Positions 26,323 through 35,556 of a stretch of 64,000 bases of DNA are shown here, one piece after another; within the stretch, counting starts at the first letter, position 1, and each line of letters begins with the position of its first letter. The notes under the pieces were generated by a model, which saw only the letters and a list, made by a program, of their open reading frames with translations, was not told the origin of the DNA and ran no database searches. Origin of the DNA: Roseateles sp. SL47 (GTDB lineage: Bacteria; Pseudomonadota; Gammaproteobacteria; Burkholderiales; Burkholderiaceae_C); assembly GCF_026625885.1 (NCBI RefSeq), contig NZ_CP113068.1, forward strand, positions 1,488,001 to 1,552,000, in the 5' to 3' direction. The translations under genes and the position numbers were made by a program.

Positions 26323-27309
26323 ATGATTGAACGCTCGCACCTCGCCGTGATCCAGGCGGTGGAGCGCCACGGCACGCTGACCGCCGCTGCCGATGTGCTC
26401 TGCGTCACCCAGTCCGCGCTGAGCCATGCGATGAAGAAGCTCGAAGACAACCTGGGCACGCAGATCTGGCTGCGCGAAGGGCGGACCTTGCGGCTGTCGC
26501 AGGCCGGCGAATACCTGCTGGCGGTGGCCAACAGGATCCTGCCGCAGCTGGAGCTGGCCGAGGCGCGTGTGCGCCAGTTCGCGGCGGGCGAGCGCGGAAC
26601 ACTGCGGATCGGCATGGAGTGCCATCCTTGCTACCAGTGGCTGCTGAAGATCGTCTCCCCCTACCTCGCCGGCTGGCCCGACGTCGATGTGGACGTGAAG
26701 CAGAAGTTCCAGTTCGGCGGCATTGGCGCGCTGTTCGGCTACGAGATCGACCTGCTGGTGACGCCGGACCCGCTGTTCAAGCCAGGCCTGCACTTCGAGC
26801 CGGTGTTCGATTACGAGCAGGTGCTGGTGGTGAACAGCCAGCATGCCCTGGCCGACGCCGCCTATGCCCAGCCACAGCATCTAACCACCGAAACGCTGAT
26901 CACCTACCCGGTGGACATCGAGCGGCTCGACATCTACACCGAGTTTCTGATGCCCGCCGGCATCTCACCGCGCCGCCACAAGTGCATCGAGACCACGGAC
27001 ATCATGCTGCAGATGGTCGCCAGCGGCCGTGGCGTGGCGGCCCTGCCGCGCTGGCTCGTCGAGGAATATGCCGAACGACTGGACGTCGTGCCGGTGCAGC
27101 TGGGCAAGAAGGGTGTTGCCAAGCAGATCCACCTGGGCGCCCGCGACAGCGAACTGCACATCGACTACCTGAAGGCCTTCATCGAACTGGCGCGCAACGG
27201 TATCGCCGCCGAGAACAACGCATCAACGCCGCCATCGAAGGCAAGTACGCCGCCGAAGTCTCGTGACGAGCGGGCAGTGAATCGGCGCAAAGCAGCCCCT
27301 CGTGGCTGA
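26323..27309 (+). CDS. LysR-family regulator, MetR-like
   Basis: 328 residues from ATG 26323. The N-terminal winged HTH reads AVERHGTLTAAADVLCVTQS followed by ALSHAMKKLED. The effector domain begins at about residue 90 with TLRIGMECHPCYQWL, a block diagnostic of MetR, which senses homocysteine. The C-terminal tail of about 35 residues is Pro/Ser/Lys-rich and probably disordered. It is divergent from mesX-mesD and is very likely their activator. Confidence 0.9.
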   Translation: MIERSHLAVIQAVERHGTLTAAADVLCVTQSALSHAMKKLEDNLGTQIWLREGRTLRLSQAGEYLLAVANRILPQLELAEARVRQFAAGERGTLRIGMECHPCYQWLLKIVSPYLAGWPDVDVDVKQKFQFGGIGALFGYEIDLLVTPDPLFKPGLHFEPVFDYEQVLVVNSQHALADAAYAQPQHLTTETLITYPVDIERLDIYTEFLMPAGISPRRHKCIETTDIMLQMVASGRGVAALPRWLVEEYAERLDVVPVQLGKKGVAKQIHLGARDSELHIDYLKAFIELARNGIAAENNASTPPSKASTPPKSRDERAVNRRKAAPRG

Positions 27310-27342
27310 CCGCAATCGACCCTGAGCTGTCCTACGCTCCCG

Positions 27343-27396
27343 CGCTCTCGGTATCCGAGAGCGGCCTTGCAGGTCAGAGCCGCTGCGAGGCAGCGG
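27343..27396 (+). terminator. Two consecutive hairpins after the MetR-like gene
   Basis: A 9-bp stem (27343-27351 with 27355-27363, loop TAT) is followed by a 7-bp stem (27380-27386 with 27390-27396, loop GAG). Neither has a T tract. Their location directly behind the gene suggests a termination or mRNA-stability role. Confidence 0.4.
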
Positions 27397-27505
27397 TCAC
27401 GCTTGGCGTCCTCTCCACTGTCAGTCTATGCTGCACCTCTCGAGGCAGGCGCCATTCCGGCGGCAGGCTCTCCCCACAACCTCCAGGCCACACCCAGCTC
27501 CACCC

Positions 27506-28030
27506 ATGCTCCCCTCGCACCGCAAACCCCAAGTCTGCGTACTCGGCAGCGCCGAGCCCGGTTCGCCCGCTTACGACCTCGCGGGCCAAGCCGGCGAAGC
27601 ACTTGCCAAGCTCGGTATCACCCTGGTGAGCGGCTGCGGGAGCCCAGCCACCAGGGTCGCTGCGGAGCGTGCCATCCAGGCCAATGGCCTGGTGCTTAGC
27701 ATCGTGCCACCGGATCAGATGCCGCCGCCCGACTGGCCGGCCACGGTCGTTGTTCCTTGCGGCATGGGAGATGCGCGCAATCTCTTGATGGCGCTTGCTG
27801 GTGACGCCTGTATCGTGATCGGCGGTCGGGCCGGCACCAAGTCCGAGGTTCACTTGGCCTGGTTGCACAAGCGCCCGCTACTTCCGCTGGTGGGTCATGG
27901 CGGCTGGTCCGATGAACTGCCTGCGAACCCGCCAGATGAGCGGGAAAACTCCAGAATCCTTCCCTGGAGTTCCGTCGCTGATCTGAAAGCCGCCCTGCAA
28001 ACTTTGGGGTTGGTCCCAGGGGCGGACTGA
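27506..28030 (+). CDS. SLOG-fold protein, TIGR00725/LOG-like
   Basis: 174 residues from ATG 27506; an upstream ATG would add a proline-rich stretch. The Rossmann-like start QVCVLGSAEPGSPAY, a GCGSPATRVAAERA block, and the late signature IVIGGRAGTKSEV correspond to the nucleotide-binding SLOG superfamily, which has a GG-x-G-T motif. Members include cytokinin-activating LOG phosphoribohydrolases and nucleotide sensors, but this subgroup is uncharacterised. It stands alone, ending convergent to a hybrid kinase. Confidence 0.82.
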   Translation: MLPSHRKPQVCVLGSAEPGSPAYDLAGQAGEALAKLGITLVSGCGSPATRVAAERAIQANGLVLSIVPPDQMPPPDWPATVVVPCGMGDARNLLMALAGDACIVIGGRAGTKSEVHLAWLHKRPLLPLVGHGGWSDELPANPPDERENSRILPWSSVADLKAALQTLGLVPGAD

Positions 28031-28035
28031 GCCTT

Positions 28036-28067
28036 CCACTCGCCCATCCACTCGCCCATCCACTCGC
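28036..28067. repeat. 12-bp tandem repeat, 2.7 copies
   Basis: CCACTCGCCCAT at 28036-28047 and 28048-28059, then a partial CCACTCGC copy from 28060. It lies in the 67-base gap between the convergent SLOG and hybrid-kinase genes. Confidence 0.85.
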
Positions 28068-28076
28068 CTTTACCCT

Positions 28077-28096
28077 CGCCCTTCCGTCGAAGGGCG
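28077..28096 (-). terminator. Hairpin behind the hybrid kinase gene
   Basis: A perfect 8-bp stem (28077-28084 with 28089-28096, loop CGTC) begins one base after the kinase stop codon on the minus strand. It has no T tract, so termination may be partial or bidirectional. Confidence 0.5.
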
Positions 28097-28097
28097 C

Positions 28098-31000
28098 TCA
28101 ATGCGCCGTCAGCTTCACCAGCACCTGCCGCAAGCGCTGCGCATCAATGGGCTTGGTGAGGAACTCGTTCATTCCGGCGGCCAGGGCTTCATCCCGCTCC
28201 TGGGTCAGCGCGGCCGCCGTCAACGCGATGATCGGCAATTGCTTCGCGGTAAAGCGATCCCGCAATTGCCGGGTGGCTTCATGGCCGCTCATCACCGGCA
28301 TCTGCACATCCATCAGCACTGCATCAAACGGCTTGCCCATGCTGGCCGCCGCATGCGCCGCTTCCACCGCCTGGCGGCCATCACTGGCCTGCGAGACTTC
28401 GGCGCCCCACTGCTCCAGCAAGGCCACCGCAATCATCATGTTGACCGGGTTGTCTTCCACCATCAGGATGCGCCGCCCCTTCAACGCCCGCTCCTGGCTG
28501 GCCTCCCGGTTCTGAAGCCCCACCGGTGCCGGCGCCGGTGCTGCCGGTAGCGGCAGTTCCGCCCAGAAGGTGGCGCCCTGGCCGACATGGCTTTCCACCC
28601 CCACGGAGCCACCCATCAGCACCGCCAACTCCCGGCAGATCGACAGGCCCAGACCCGTGCCGCCGTAACGCCGCGTGGTGGATTCGTCAGCCTGCGTAAA
28701 CGGCTGGAACAGACGCTCCTGCATGGAGGCGTCAATGCCTGGCCCCGTGTCGCTCACCTCGATGCGAATCCGCTGCTCATCCAGGCTTCGCACACGCACC
28801 CTGACGCTGCCCTGGTCGGTGAACTTCAGCGCATTGGTAAGGTAGTTGCCAAGGATCTGGCGGGTCCGCACAGGGTCGCCAAACACCCACGCGGGCACCG
28901 CTTCGTCCACCGACACACTGAAGGCCAAGCCGCGCGCCTGCGCCAGCGTCAGGTAGCCCATGCGCATGGTGGACAGCATGTCCCGCAGTGCAAATGGAAC
29001 CGTCTCCAGCGTCAGTCGCCCGGCTTCGATCTTGGAAATGTCCAGGATGTCCGACATCAGCCCGGACAGACTCTCCGCGCTGTCCAGCATCTGGTCGAGG
29101 TAGTGGCTGCGGGTGTCCTGGTTCAGGTCGGACTGCTGCAACAGCCGCGCCAGCCCCACCAGGCCGTTCAGCGGTGTGCGGATCTCATGGCTGATGTTGG
29201 CCAGGAAGGCACTCTTGGCCCGGCTGGCTGCCTGCGCTTCATCCTTGGCCTGAGCCAGGGCCGCTTCCACGCGGCGACGCTCGGTCACGTCTTCCATGAT
29301 CCAGATGGTGCCGCCGCGGCTCGGATGGCTGGGGTCCACCGCCCGCGCCAGGATCCGGCACAGGAAGCGGCTGCCATCGCGGCGACGCATCAGCCGCTCC
29401 ACTTCCACCTGCTCCCCCGCCGCCAGGCGAGGCGCCAACTCACGGACAAAGGCTTCGCCATCCTCCGCACTCGGCCAGACCACGCTGTCCGGCTGGCCCA
29501 CCAGCGTGTCGGCCGGCCAGCCGAACATGTCTTCCACCAACCGGTTGGCCTGCACAAAACAATGCTCACGGGTCAGCGCAATGCCGATGGACGCATTCTC
29601 CAGAATGGCCGCATGGACCAGCCGCGTGCGCTCCGATTCCGACACATCCCGCGAGCTCACAACAAAGTAGGACACGCCGTCCATCACAAACGGCGCGGCC
29701 GACATCAGCATCGGCACCACCTGACCGCTGCGGGTGACGAAGCTGGCGGGCATATCGCTCACCCGGCCATGCAACTCCAGCATCTCCACCAGCCGGGCGC
29801 GGTCCAGCGGGTCCTGCCAGATGCCGACCTCTTCAGTGCTGCGCCCCAGTACCTCATCGCTGGTGTAGCCGGTCAGCCGCTCGAAGGTCTTGTTGACCAT
29901 CACATAGCGACCGGTGGCCGATTCCGTCAGCGTCACCACGTCAGGGCTGGTGGCAAACAGATGCGACAGCAGCGCCTCCGACCGCCGCAGGGCTTCCTGG
30001 GCGCGGGAGGCTTCTGTCTGATCGATGAAAAAGGAGAGGGTGGCCGGACCCGTGGCTGCATCCACCCGCACGCTGGTGGCCTGCACCAGACGGCGCCGTC
30101 GCGACAAGGTGCGCAGCCGGAATTCCATCATCGGCAGCATGGCCCCGACCGGCATCGTCTCGATCTTGGTGGCACGCTGACGACCGCGTTCTTCATCGCC
30201 CGGTTCGTAATGCGAGAACAGGTCCTGCCCGATCATGCTGGAACGCTGGGTGTAGCCGAACATCGCCATGGCCGCCGGGTTTGCGTCCAGCACGCGGCCC
30301 CAGCGGTGCAGCACCAGCGGGGAGGGGGAACGACGGAAGAGTTCGCGGTAGCGGGTTTCGGTGGCGAGCATGGCCTGCTCGGTCTGCACCTCATCGGTCA
30401 CATCGCGGCCCACACCCCAATAGCCGCGGAAGTTGCCCTTCGCATCAAAGCGGGGTTCGCCGCTCACTGACACATAACGCAGCGTGCCGTCCTCGGCAGT
30501 GCGGCGCATCACCAGTGCCCGGAAGGGGCGATGCGATTCCAGGTCCGCCCGGTGGGCATCCATGTCCTCGTCGGACAGGCCCAGGGTGTCGATCTCCCAC
30601 GGCGTGCGGGCCAGGCGTTTACCCAGCGACAGGCCGGAACTGCCCGGCTGATGTTCGGCCAGATGGGTGAAGCGGAACTGGCGGTCCATCTCCCAATACC
30701 AATCGGCCGCCATGTTGAGCAAATGGCGGAAGCGGGCATGGCGCTCATTGACCTCCAGCAGCGCTCGGCGGATGAGCTTGGAGGTGCCCAATCCCACCAC
30801 CAGGCCGGTCAGCAGCAGGATGCCCTGCGTCAGCAGCCGCGTTTCCAGGCTGGCGATGGGCGGAGTCGCCAGCAGCCACCCACTGAGCTCGGCGGTGGCG
30901 AGACCGCCCAGAATGGAGACGGCGAGGCCGAAGATGGTGAACCCCGCGCCCAGGCCCACCGTGGCCGTGGCCAAGGCCACCATCAGGCCCATGACCCCCA

Positions 31001-31355
31001 ACGACGGCGCCGCCAGCCCTTGATGGCGCGACACCGCCACCGACAAGGCCAGTGTCAGCGCCAGCGACAGCATGGTCAGCATGGCGCCCTGGACGCGCAG
31101 CGTGGGCAGCCGCCACAGCAGCAACAGCCCGGTGAAGGTGGTGAAGAAGGCGACCGAAGGCGGCAGCACGCCGGACCAGGGTTCGATCGACTGAATGCTG
31201 AAGGCCAGCAGCAGCCCGGCCATGGCCGACAGCAGCACCCCCGCGGCAATGAACAGCCGCGCGGCGCGCCATTGCAGCCCTGGGGGCAGGCGATCGCTTT
31301 GCGACAACTCCTGCCCGACCAGGCTGCTCAGATCATCCTGAGAATCCTTGCTCAC
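28098..31355 (-). CDS. Hybrid sensor histidine kinase with multiple PAS domains and receiver
   Basis: 1085 residues. Five or six membrane segments fill the first 190 residues (a MASE-like unit). Four PAS-type domains follow between about 200 and 695 (for example ADWYWEMDRQFRFTHL, LFATSPDVVTLTESATGRYVMVN, ILENASIGIALTREHCFVQAN). The HisKA domain has ISHEIRTPLNGLVGL near residue 720, and the HATPase domain shows NYLTNALKFT, DTGPGID and GTGLGLS. The receiver near 960-1080 carries VEDN and the phospho-acceptor Asp in LMDVQMPVMSG. No Hpt domain or cognate regulator is adjacent, so phosphotransfer goes to an unlinked partner. Confidence 0.95.
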   Translation of the reverse strand: MSKDSQDDLSSLVGQELSQSDRLPPGLQWRAARLFIAAGVLLSAMAGLLLAFSIQSIEPWSGVLPPSVAFFTTFTGLLLLWRLPTLRVQGAMLTMLSLALTLALSVAVSRHQGLAAPSLGVMGLMVALATATVGLGAGFTIFGLAVSILGGLATAELSGWLLATPPIASLETRLLTQGILLLTGLVVGLGTSKLIRRALLEVNERHARFRHLLNMAADWYWEMDRQFRFTHLAEHQPGSSGLSLGKRLARTPWEIDTLGLSDEDMDAHRADLESHRPFRALVMRRTAEDGTLRYVSVSGEPRFDAKGNFRGYWGVGRDVTDEVQTEQAMLATETRYRELFRRSPSPLVLHRWGRVLDANPAAMAMFGYTQRSSMIGQDLFSHYEPGDEERGRQRATKIETMPVGAMLPMMEFRLRTLSRRRRLVQATSVRVDAATGPATLSFFIDQTEASRAQEALRRSEALLSHLFATSPDVVTLTESATGRYVMVNKTFERLTGYTSDEVLGRSTEEVGIWQDPLDRARLVEMLELHGRVSDMPASFVTRSGQVVPMLMSAAPFVMDGVSYFVVSSRDVSESERTRLVHAAILENASIGIALTREHCFVQANRLVEDMFGWPADTLVGQPDSVVWPSAEDGEAFVRELAPRLAAGEQVEVERLMRRRDGSRFLCRILARAVDPSHPSRGGTIWIMEDVTERRRVEAALAQAKDEAQAASRAKSAFLANISHEIRTPLNGLVGLARLLQQSDLNQDTRSHYLDQMLDSAESLSGLMSDILDISKIEAGRLTLETVPFALRDMLSTMRMGYLTLAQARGLAFSVSVDEAVPAWVFGDPVRTRQILGNYLTNALKFTDQGSVRVRVRSLDEQRIRIEVSDTGPGIDASMQERLFQPFTQADESTTRRYGGTGLGLSICRELAVLMGGSVGVESHVGQGATFWAELPLPAAPAPAPVGLQNREASQERALKGRRILMVEDNPVNMMIAVALLEQWGAEVSQASDGRQAVEAAHAAASMGKPFDAVLMDVQMPVMSGHEATRQLRDRFTAKQLPIIALTAAALTQERDEALAAGMNEFLTKPIDAQRLRQVLVKLTAH

Positions 31356-31487
31356 ACTCGAAGCCCAACGTTGTAGGTCCGGACTTGTGACGCCCGGTAA
31401 CGAAGTCTCGGCGAGCGGCGGTGAAACTGGATCGGGGCAGCACCCCGAAAACCACGCTCAGATGTGCGTGGCGAGGATTTCTGCCAA

Positions 31488-32339
31488 TTAGTTGGCGCCC
31501 GGTTTCGCGCCGGAGACGGGGCGGAGCGCCTCCCGCGTGGCCTGGGCCGCACGGCGGGCAGCGGCGGCGAAGTCTTCGCCGGAGGAGGCATACAACACGG
31601 CGCGTGATGAATTCACGATCACCGTGCCCCCTCCTTGGGCGCCGCGCCAGCCGGCGGCCACCGTGGCCTGGGCGTCGCCCCCCTGGGCGCCAACGCCGGG
31701 CACCAGCAGCGGCAGCGTGGGCGCCAACTCACGCACGCGTTCGATTTCCTGCGGGTAGGTGGCGCCGACCACCAGGCCCAACTGCCCGTTGAGGTTCCAC
31801 TCGCCCTGGGCCAGGCGGGCCAGGTGTTCAAACAGGCGCGGTTGGCCCGGTTGGTCCGCCAGGCGCTGCATCTGCCAGTCGTCTCCGCCCGGGTTGGAGG
31901 TGCGGCACAGCAGGAAAGCGCCCTTGTCCGGGTAGCGCAGATAGGGTTCGATGCTGTCGCGGCCCATGAAGGGGGACAAGGTCACCGCATCGGCCTGGTA
32001 ACGCTCGAAGGCTTCACGCGCATATTGCTCGGCTGTGGCGCCGATGTCGCCACGCTTGGCATCCAGGATGACCGGCACGTGCGGTGCCGTGCGCTTGATG
32101 TGGGCCATCAGCTGTTCCAGCTGGTCCTCGGCGCGATGGGCGGCGAAGTAGGCGATCTGCGGCTTGAAGGCGCTCACCAGGTCTTTGGTGGCGTCCACGA
32201 TGGCGGCGCAGAAGTCGTAGATGCGGCCGGCATCGCCCTTCCAGTGCGTCGGAAACTTGGCTGGATCGGGGTCCAGCCCGACACACAGCAGCGAATCGTT
32301 CAGGCGCTCAGCCGCGCGCAGTTGTTCCAGGAAGTTCAT
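31488..32339 (-). CDS. pyrF: Orotidine 5'-phosphate decarboxylase, type 2
   Basis: 283 residues from ATG 32339 (MNFLEQL). It catalyses the last step of UMP synthesis, decarboxylation of OMP. The catalytic Lys/Asp network is in ILDAKRGDIGATAEQYA, with VTLSPFMGRDSIEPYL and a C-terminal GTVIVNSSRAVLY phosphate-binding region. Its length and the DAKRGDIG form are those of the type 2 enzyme usual in Burkholderiales and actinobacteria. It stands as a single gene divergent from an acetyltransferase. Confidence 0.96.
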   Translation of the reverse strand: MNFLEQLRAAERLNDSLLCVGLDPDPAKFPTHWKGDAGRIYDFCAAIVDATKDLVSAFKPQIAYFAAHRAEDQLEQLMAHIKRTAPHVPVILDAKRGDIGATAEQYAREAFERYQADAVTLSPFMGRDSIEPYLRYPDKGAFLLCRTSNPGGDDWQMQRLADQPGQPRLFEHLARLAQGEWNLNGQLGLVVGATYPQEIERVRELAPTLPLLVPGVGAQGGDAQATVAAGWRGAQGGGTVIVNSSRAVLYASSGEDFAAAARRAAQATREALRPVSGAKPGAN

Positions 32340-32450
32340 GGGCGATATTGTGCCTCTGCGGCGGCCGATCCAGGGCTGCGGCATGCGCGGCGGTGCCGGG
32401 TCGGGGCGCTTTTCGGGGATGATGGGGGCTCATCCACCAGGGGAGGCTGC

Positions 32451-33218
32451 ATGGAGGTGTTGAGGACGGCGCGCTTGCGCCTGCGATGGTTCGAGGAAGC
32501 GGATGCCCCGCACATGCGGGAGTTGCTGAACGAGCCGGCCTGGATCCAGAACATTTATGACTCCGAAGTCCGCACCGACGAGCAGGCCCTGGAATGGCTC
32601 AAGGCACGCTTGATGGCTCGCTATTGGACCCTCGGTTATGGCTTCTGGGCCGTGGACCGGCTGGAAGACGGCCAGTTTCTGGGCCTGTGCGGCGTGATCA
32701 AGCGCGACGGGCTGGACCATCCCGACATCGGTTATGGCTTCCTGTCCCGCCACTGGGGCCAGGGTTATGCACGCGAAGCCGCAGCAGCCACCTTCCGCTA
32801 CTGCCGGGACGTGCTGGGCATGCACCAGATCCTGGGCACCACCGGCCCGGAGAATCTCGCCTCCGGCCGGGTGCTGCTCGCCATCGGCCTGGAAGACCAG
32901 GGGGTGCAGCAGACCCAGGCGCATGAGGGCCTGTCGCGGGTGTTCCTCTGGACCAACAGCCGCCCTCGCAACGACCAGGAAGACATCGCCGCCCTGCGCC
33001 AGCGTTGGCGCGCTGCGCTGACCACCGAGGACGGCCTGCCCACCTTGAGCGCCTGCGTCACACCGGAGGTGGTGGCGCGGTGGATGGCCGGCCGGGAGGA
33101 CTTCTCCCCCCAGGCCTACCATGCGCTGGCGCGGCAGCATGCCGGAGAGGCCGAGGACACCGGGCTGCGCGCCGTGCCCACGCCCTTGGGATGGCGGCTG
33201 GATCTCCCGTTGGAGTGA
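32451..33218 (+). CDS. GNAT-family N-acetyltransferase (RimJ/RimL-like)
   Basis: 255 residues from ATG 32451, with GGGGAGG seven bases upstream. The first 165 residues form a GNAT domain of the RimJ-like Acetyltransf_3 type: TARLRLRWFEEADAPHMREL, GYGFLSRHWGQGYAREAA (the acetyl-CoA binding loop), and LGTTGPENLASGRVL. The last 85 residues form an extension that I do not recognise. The family acetylates protein N-termini, small amines or antibiotics. No operon partner is visible. Confidence 0.88.
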   Translation: MEVLRTARLRLRWFEEADAPHMRELLNEPAWIQNIYDSEVRTDEQALEWLKARLMARYWTLGYGFWAVDRLEDGQFLGLCGVIKRDGLDHPDIGYGFLSRHWGQGYAREAAAATFRYCRDVLGMHQILGTTGPENLASGRVLLAIGLEDQGVQQTQAHEGLSRVFLWTNSRPRNDQEDIAALRQRWRAALTTEDGLPTLSACVTPEVVARWMAGREDFSPQAYHALARQHAGEAEDTGLRAVPTPLGWRLDLPLE

Positions 33219-33278
33219 GGTGCCAGGGGCAAGCCATGGCGAGGGCAAGAATTTGCCACCTCGCCTATGCTTGCGGCC

Positions 33279-33974
33279 ATGGATGCTGTAGCCCGAATTT
33301 TGCTGATTGAGGATGATGAACGACTGGCCCAACTGGTGGCCGACGCGCTGCGCAAGGCCGGTTATGCGGTCGCGATCAGCGGCGATGGCGTGGCCGGGGA
33401 GGCGCTGGCCCGGCAGGAAATGTTTGACCTGGTCCTGCTGGACGGCCATCTGCCCGGCAAGGACGGTTTTGATGTGCTGCGGGATCTGCGCCGTGATTTC
33501 ACCGGCCGCATCGTGATGCTGACCGCCCGCGACGACGACATCGACCAGGTGCTTGGGCTGGAGGGCGGCGCGGACGACTACATCACCAAGCCGGTGGCGC
33601 CGCGTGTGCTGTTGGCGCGCATCAAGGCCCTGCTGCGCCGCGATGTGGTCCCTGCGGCCCAGCCGGTCGGTGAAGCGCTGCATTTCGGTCCGTTGACGCT
33701 GCTGCCGCAATCCCGCGAACTGCGGCTGAACGGAGAGCCGGTCCCCCTGACCACGGCGGAATACGAGCTGCTGCACTTCCTGGCGCAACGCGCCGGCCAG
33801 GTGGTGAGTCGGGATGACATCATGCAAAACCTGCGGGGCCTGGAATTTGACGGGCTGGATCGCGCCATCGACGCGCGCATCTCGCGCCTGCGCAAGAAGA
33901 TCGGTGACGACGCACATTCGCCCTCACGCATCAAGACGGTCCGCGGGCAGGGTTATCTGTTCGCCATCGATTGA
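33279..33974 (+). CDS. OmpR-family response regulator (RstA-like)
   Basis: 231 residues from ATG 33279. The receiver has IEDDE at residues 10-14, phospho-acceptor Asp55 in VLLDGHLPG, and Lys in DYITKPVAP. The C-terminal winged helix (PLTTAEYELLHFLAQRAGQV, DRAIDARISRLRKKI, VRGQGYLF) is standard OmpR. It overlaps the downstream kinase by one base (TGATG at 33972-33976), so it is the cognate regulator. The similarity is closest to the RstA/RstB type. Confidence 0.94.
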   Translation: MDAVARILLIEDDERLAQLVADALRKAGYAVAISGDGVAGEALARQEMFDLVLLDGHLPGKDGFDVLRDLRRDFTGRIVMLTARDDDIDQVLGLEGGADDYITKPVAPRVLLARIKALLRRDVVPAAQPVGEALHFGPLTLLPQSRELRLNGEPVPLTTAEYELLHFLAQRAGQVVSRDDIMQNLRGLEFDGLDRAIDARISRLRKKIGDDAHSPSRIKTVRGQGYLFAID

Positions 33975-35293
33975 TGGCCGCGCTGTCACTACGGACCTCG
34001 CTGCTGAGGATTGCGCTGGGTCTGGGGCTCGCCGTGCTGGCGCTGGCCTTGCTGGTGGAGGGCCTGGTGCTGGTGGGGGCCTCCGAAGTCACCGACAACT
34101 ACGTGCGCAGCTTCATGCGCGGCACGGTGGACCTGCTGGTGCGAGACCTGGCACCGCTGGATCCGTCCGCCCGGCGTGAACGTGTGAAGGCGCTGGACGC
34201 GCAGTTCGACTACCCGGTGCGGCTGATTCCGGTGGAAGTGGCCCGGCTGTCCGCGGATCAGCGGGCACGCGTGGCGCGCGGGGAGGTCATCGTCACCGGT
34301 TTCAATCGTCGCATCTACGCAGCCCTTCCCGGCGAGCCGGATCAATTGCTGCTGCTGGGGCCGCTGGATTCCCGGCGGGGCGGAGAGCTGCCCAAGGAGC
34401 TGGCGTCCCAACTGGCGGTGGCGGTGGTGCTGGCCCTGGCCGTCGCCGTGCTGGCCTGGTGGCAGCTGCGGCCCTTGTGGCGCGATCTGCGTGGCCTGCA
34501 GCGGGCCGCTGAACGCTTGAGCGCAGGTCGGCTGGACACGGAACTGCCGGTGCTGCAGAGCCGGCTGTTTGCGCCGGTGGTGGTGGCCAGCCGGGCGATG
34601 CTGGAGCGTCTGGCGACGGCCCTGGCGACTCAACGCGAAATGACGGGGGCGATCTCGCATGAACTGCGCACGCCGTTGGCGCGCTTGCGCTTCGCGATCG
34701 ATGCGCTGGTGGATGAGGACGACCGATCGGCGCGCGAGCAGGCAGTACAAGCCTGTGAACGCGACATCGATGAGCTGGATGGGCTGATCGACGTCAGCCT
34801 GACGGCCGCCCGCATGGACATGGGCGCGATGCAGCCCGAGCTGATTCGCGGGGACCTGGGGGAGCTGCTGACGCAGGAGGCCCGGTCGCTGGAGCCACTG
34901 ATGGACGGCAAGCTGCTGGAGCTGGATGTACGCCTGGAGGCGCCGGTGTCCTTCGATCCCCGCCTGGTGCCCTATGCGTTGCGCAACGGCCTGCGCAACG
35001 CCGCGCGGCATGCGCGCTCGCGGGTGCATCTCTCCGCCTGGGTGGAGGCTGGCCAGTTGTGGATGGCCATTGATGATGATGGCGAGGGCGTGCCGCCCGC
35101 GCTGCGCGAAGCCGCCTTCGAGCCGTTCAAGCGCCTGGAGAAGAACCCGCGCACGGGCACCCGGGGGTTTGGCCTGGGCTTGTCCATCGTGCGGCATGTG
35201 GCCCAGGCCCACGGCGGCCAGGCCCGGCTCGGGGAAGCGCCCCGGCTGGGCGGCGCGCGGCTGCTGCTGCATTGGCCGGTCGGCGGCCCTTGA
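33974..35293 (+). CDS. Sensor histidine kinase (RstB-like)
   Basis: 439 residues from ATG 33974. First membrane segment at about 12-38, a periplasmic loop of about 100 residues, second membrane segment (LAVAVVLALAVAVLAWWQL) near 140, HAMP, the H box ISHELRTPLARLRFAIDAL near 220-240, and an ATPase domain with ALRNGLRNAARHA, DDDGEGVPP and RGFGLGLSIV. The short periplasmic part and the sequence style resemble RstB. The signal is unknown. The outer-membrane barrel gene 264 bases downstream may be a target but could also be independent. Confidence 0.94.
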   Translation: MAALSLRTSLLRIALGLGLAVLALALLVEGLVLVGASEVTDNYVRSFMRGTVDLLVRDLAPLDPSARRERVKALDAQFDYPVRLIPVEVARLSADQRARVARGEVIVTGFNRRIYAALPGEPDQLLLLGPLDSRRGGELPKELASQLAVAVVLALAVAVLAWWQLRPLWRDLRGLQRAAERLSAGRLDTELPVLQSRLFAPVVVASRAMLERLATALATQREMTGAISHELRTPLARLRFAIDALVDEDDRSAREQAVQACERDIDELDGLIDVSLTAARMDMGAMQPELIRGDLGELLTQEARSLEPLMDGKLLELDVRLEAPVSFDPRLVPYALRNGLRNAARHARSRVHLSAWVEAGQLWMAIDDDGEGVPPALREAAFEPFKRLEKNPRTGTRGFGLGLSIVRHVAQAHGGQARLGEAPRLGGARLLLHWPVGGP

Positions 35294-35556
35294 CAGTCGG
35301 CCGGCGCGAAGGCCTCACCGCCGGTGCCAGGTCTTTCGTCAAGCATTGCAAAGCGCGCTGGCGCACGCTGTCATCAACCGTCACAAAGCCCCTCAAGAGG
35401 CGCCACAGACAGGGAAGACCCTGACTCCCAGAATGAGCCCATGTCGAAAGCGAACTCCACCAGGTCTCCGGTGGCGCAAGACGACAGGAAACCCCGGCGT
35501 CCCAACGCGGATCACATCGATCAGCAGCAGACGCATAGCTCTGAAGGAGAGTCCAG

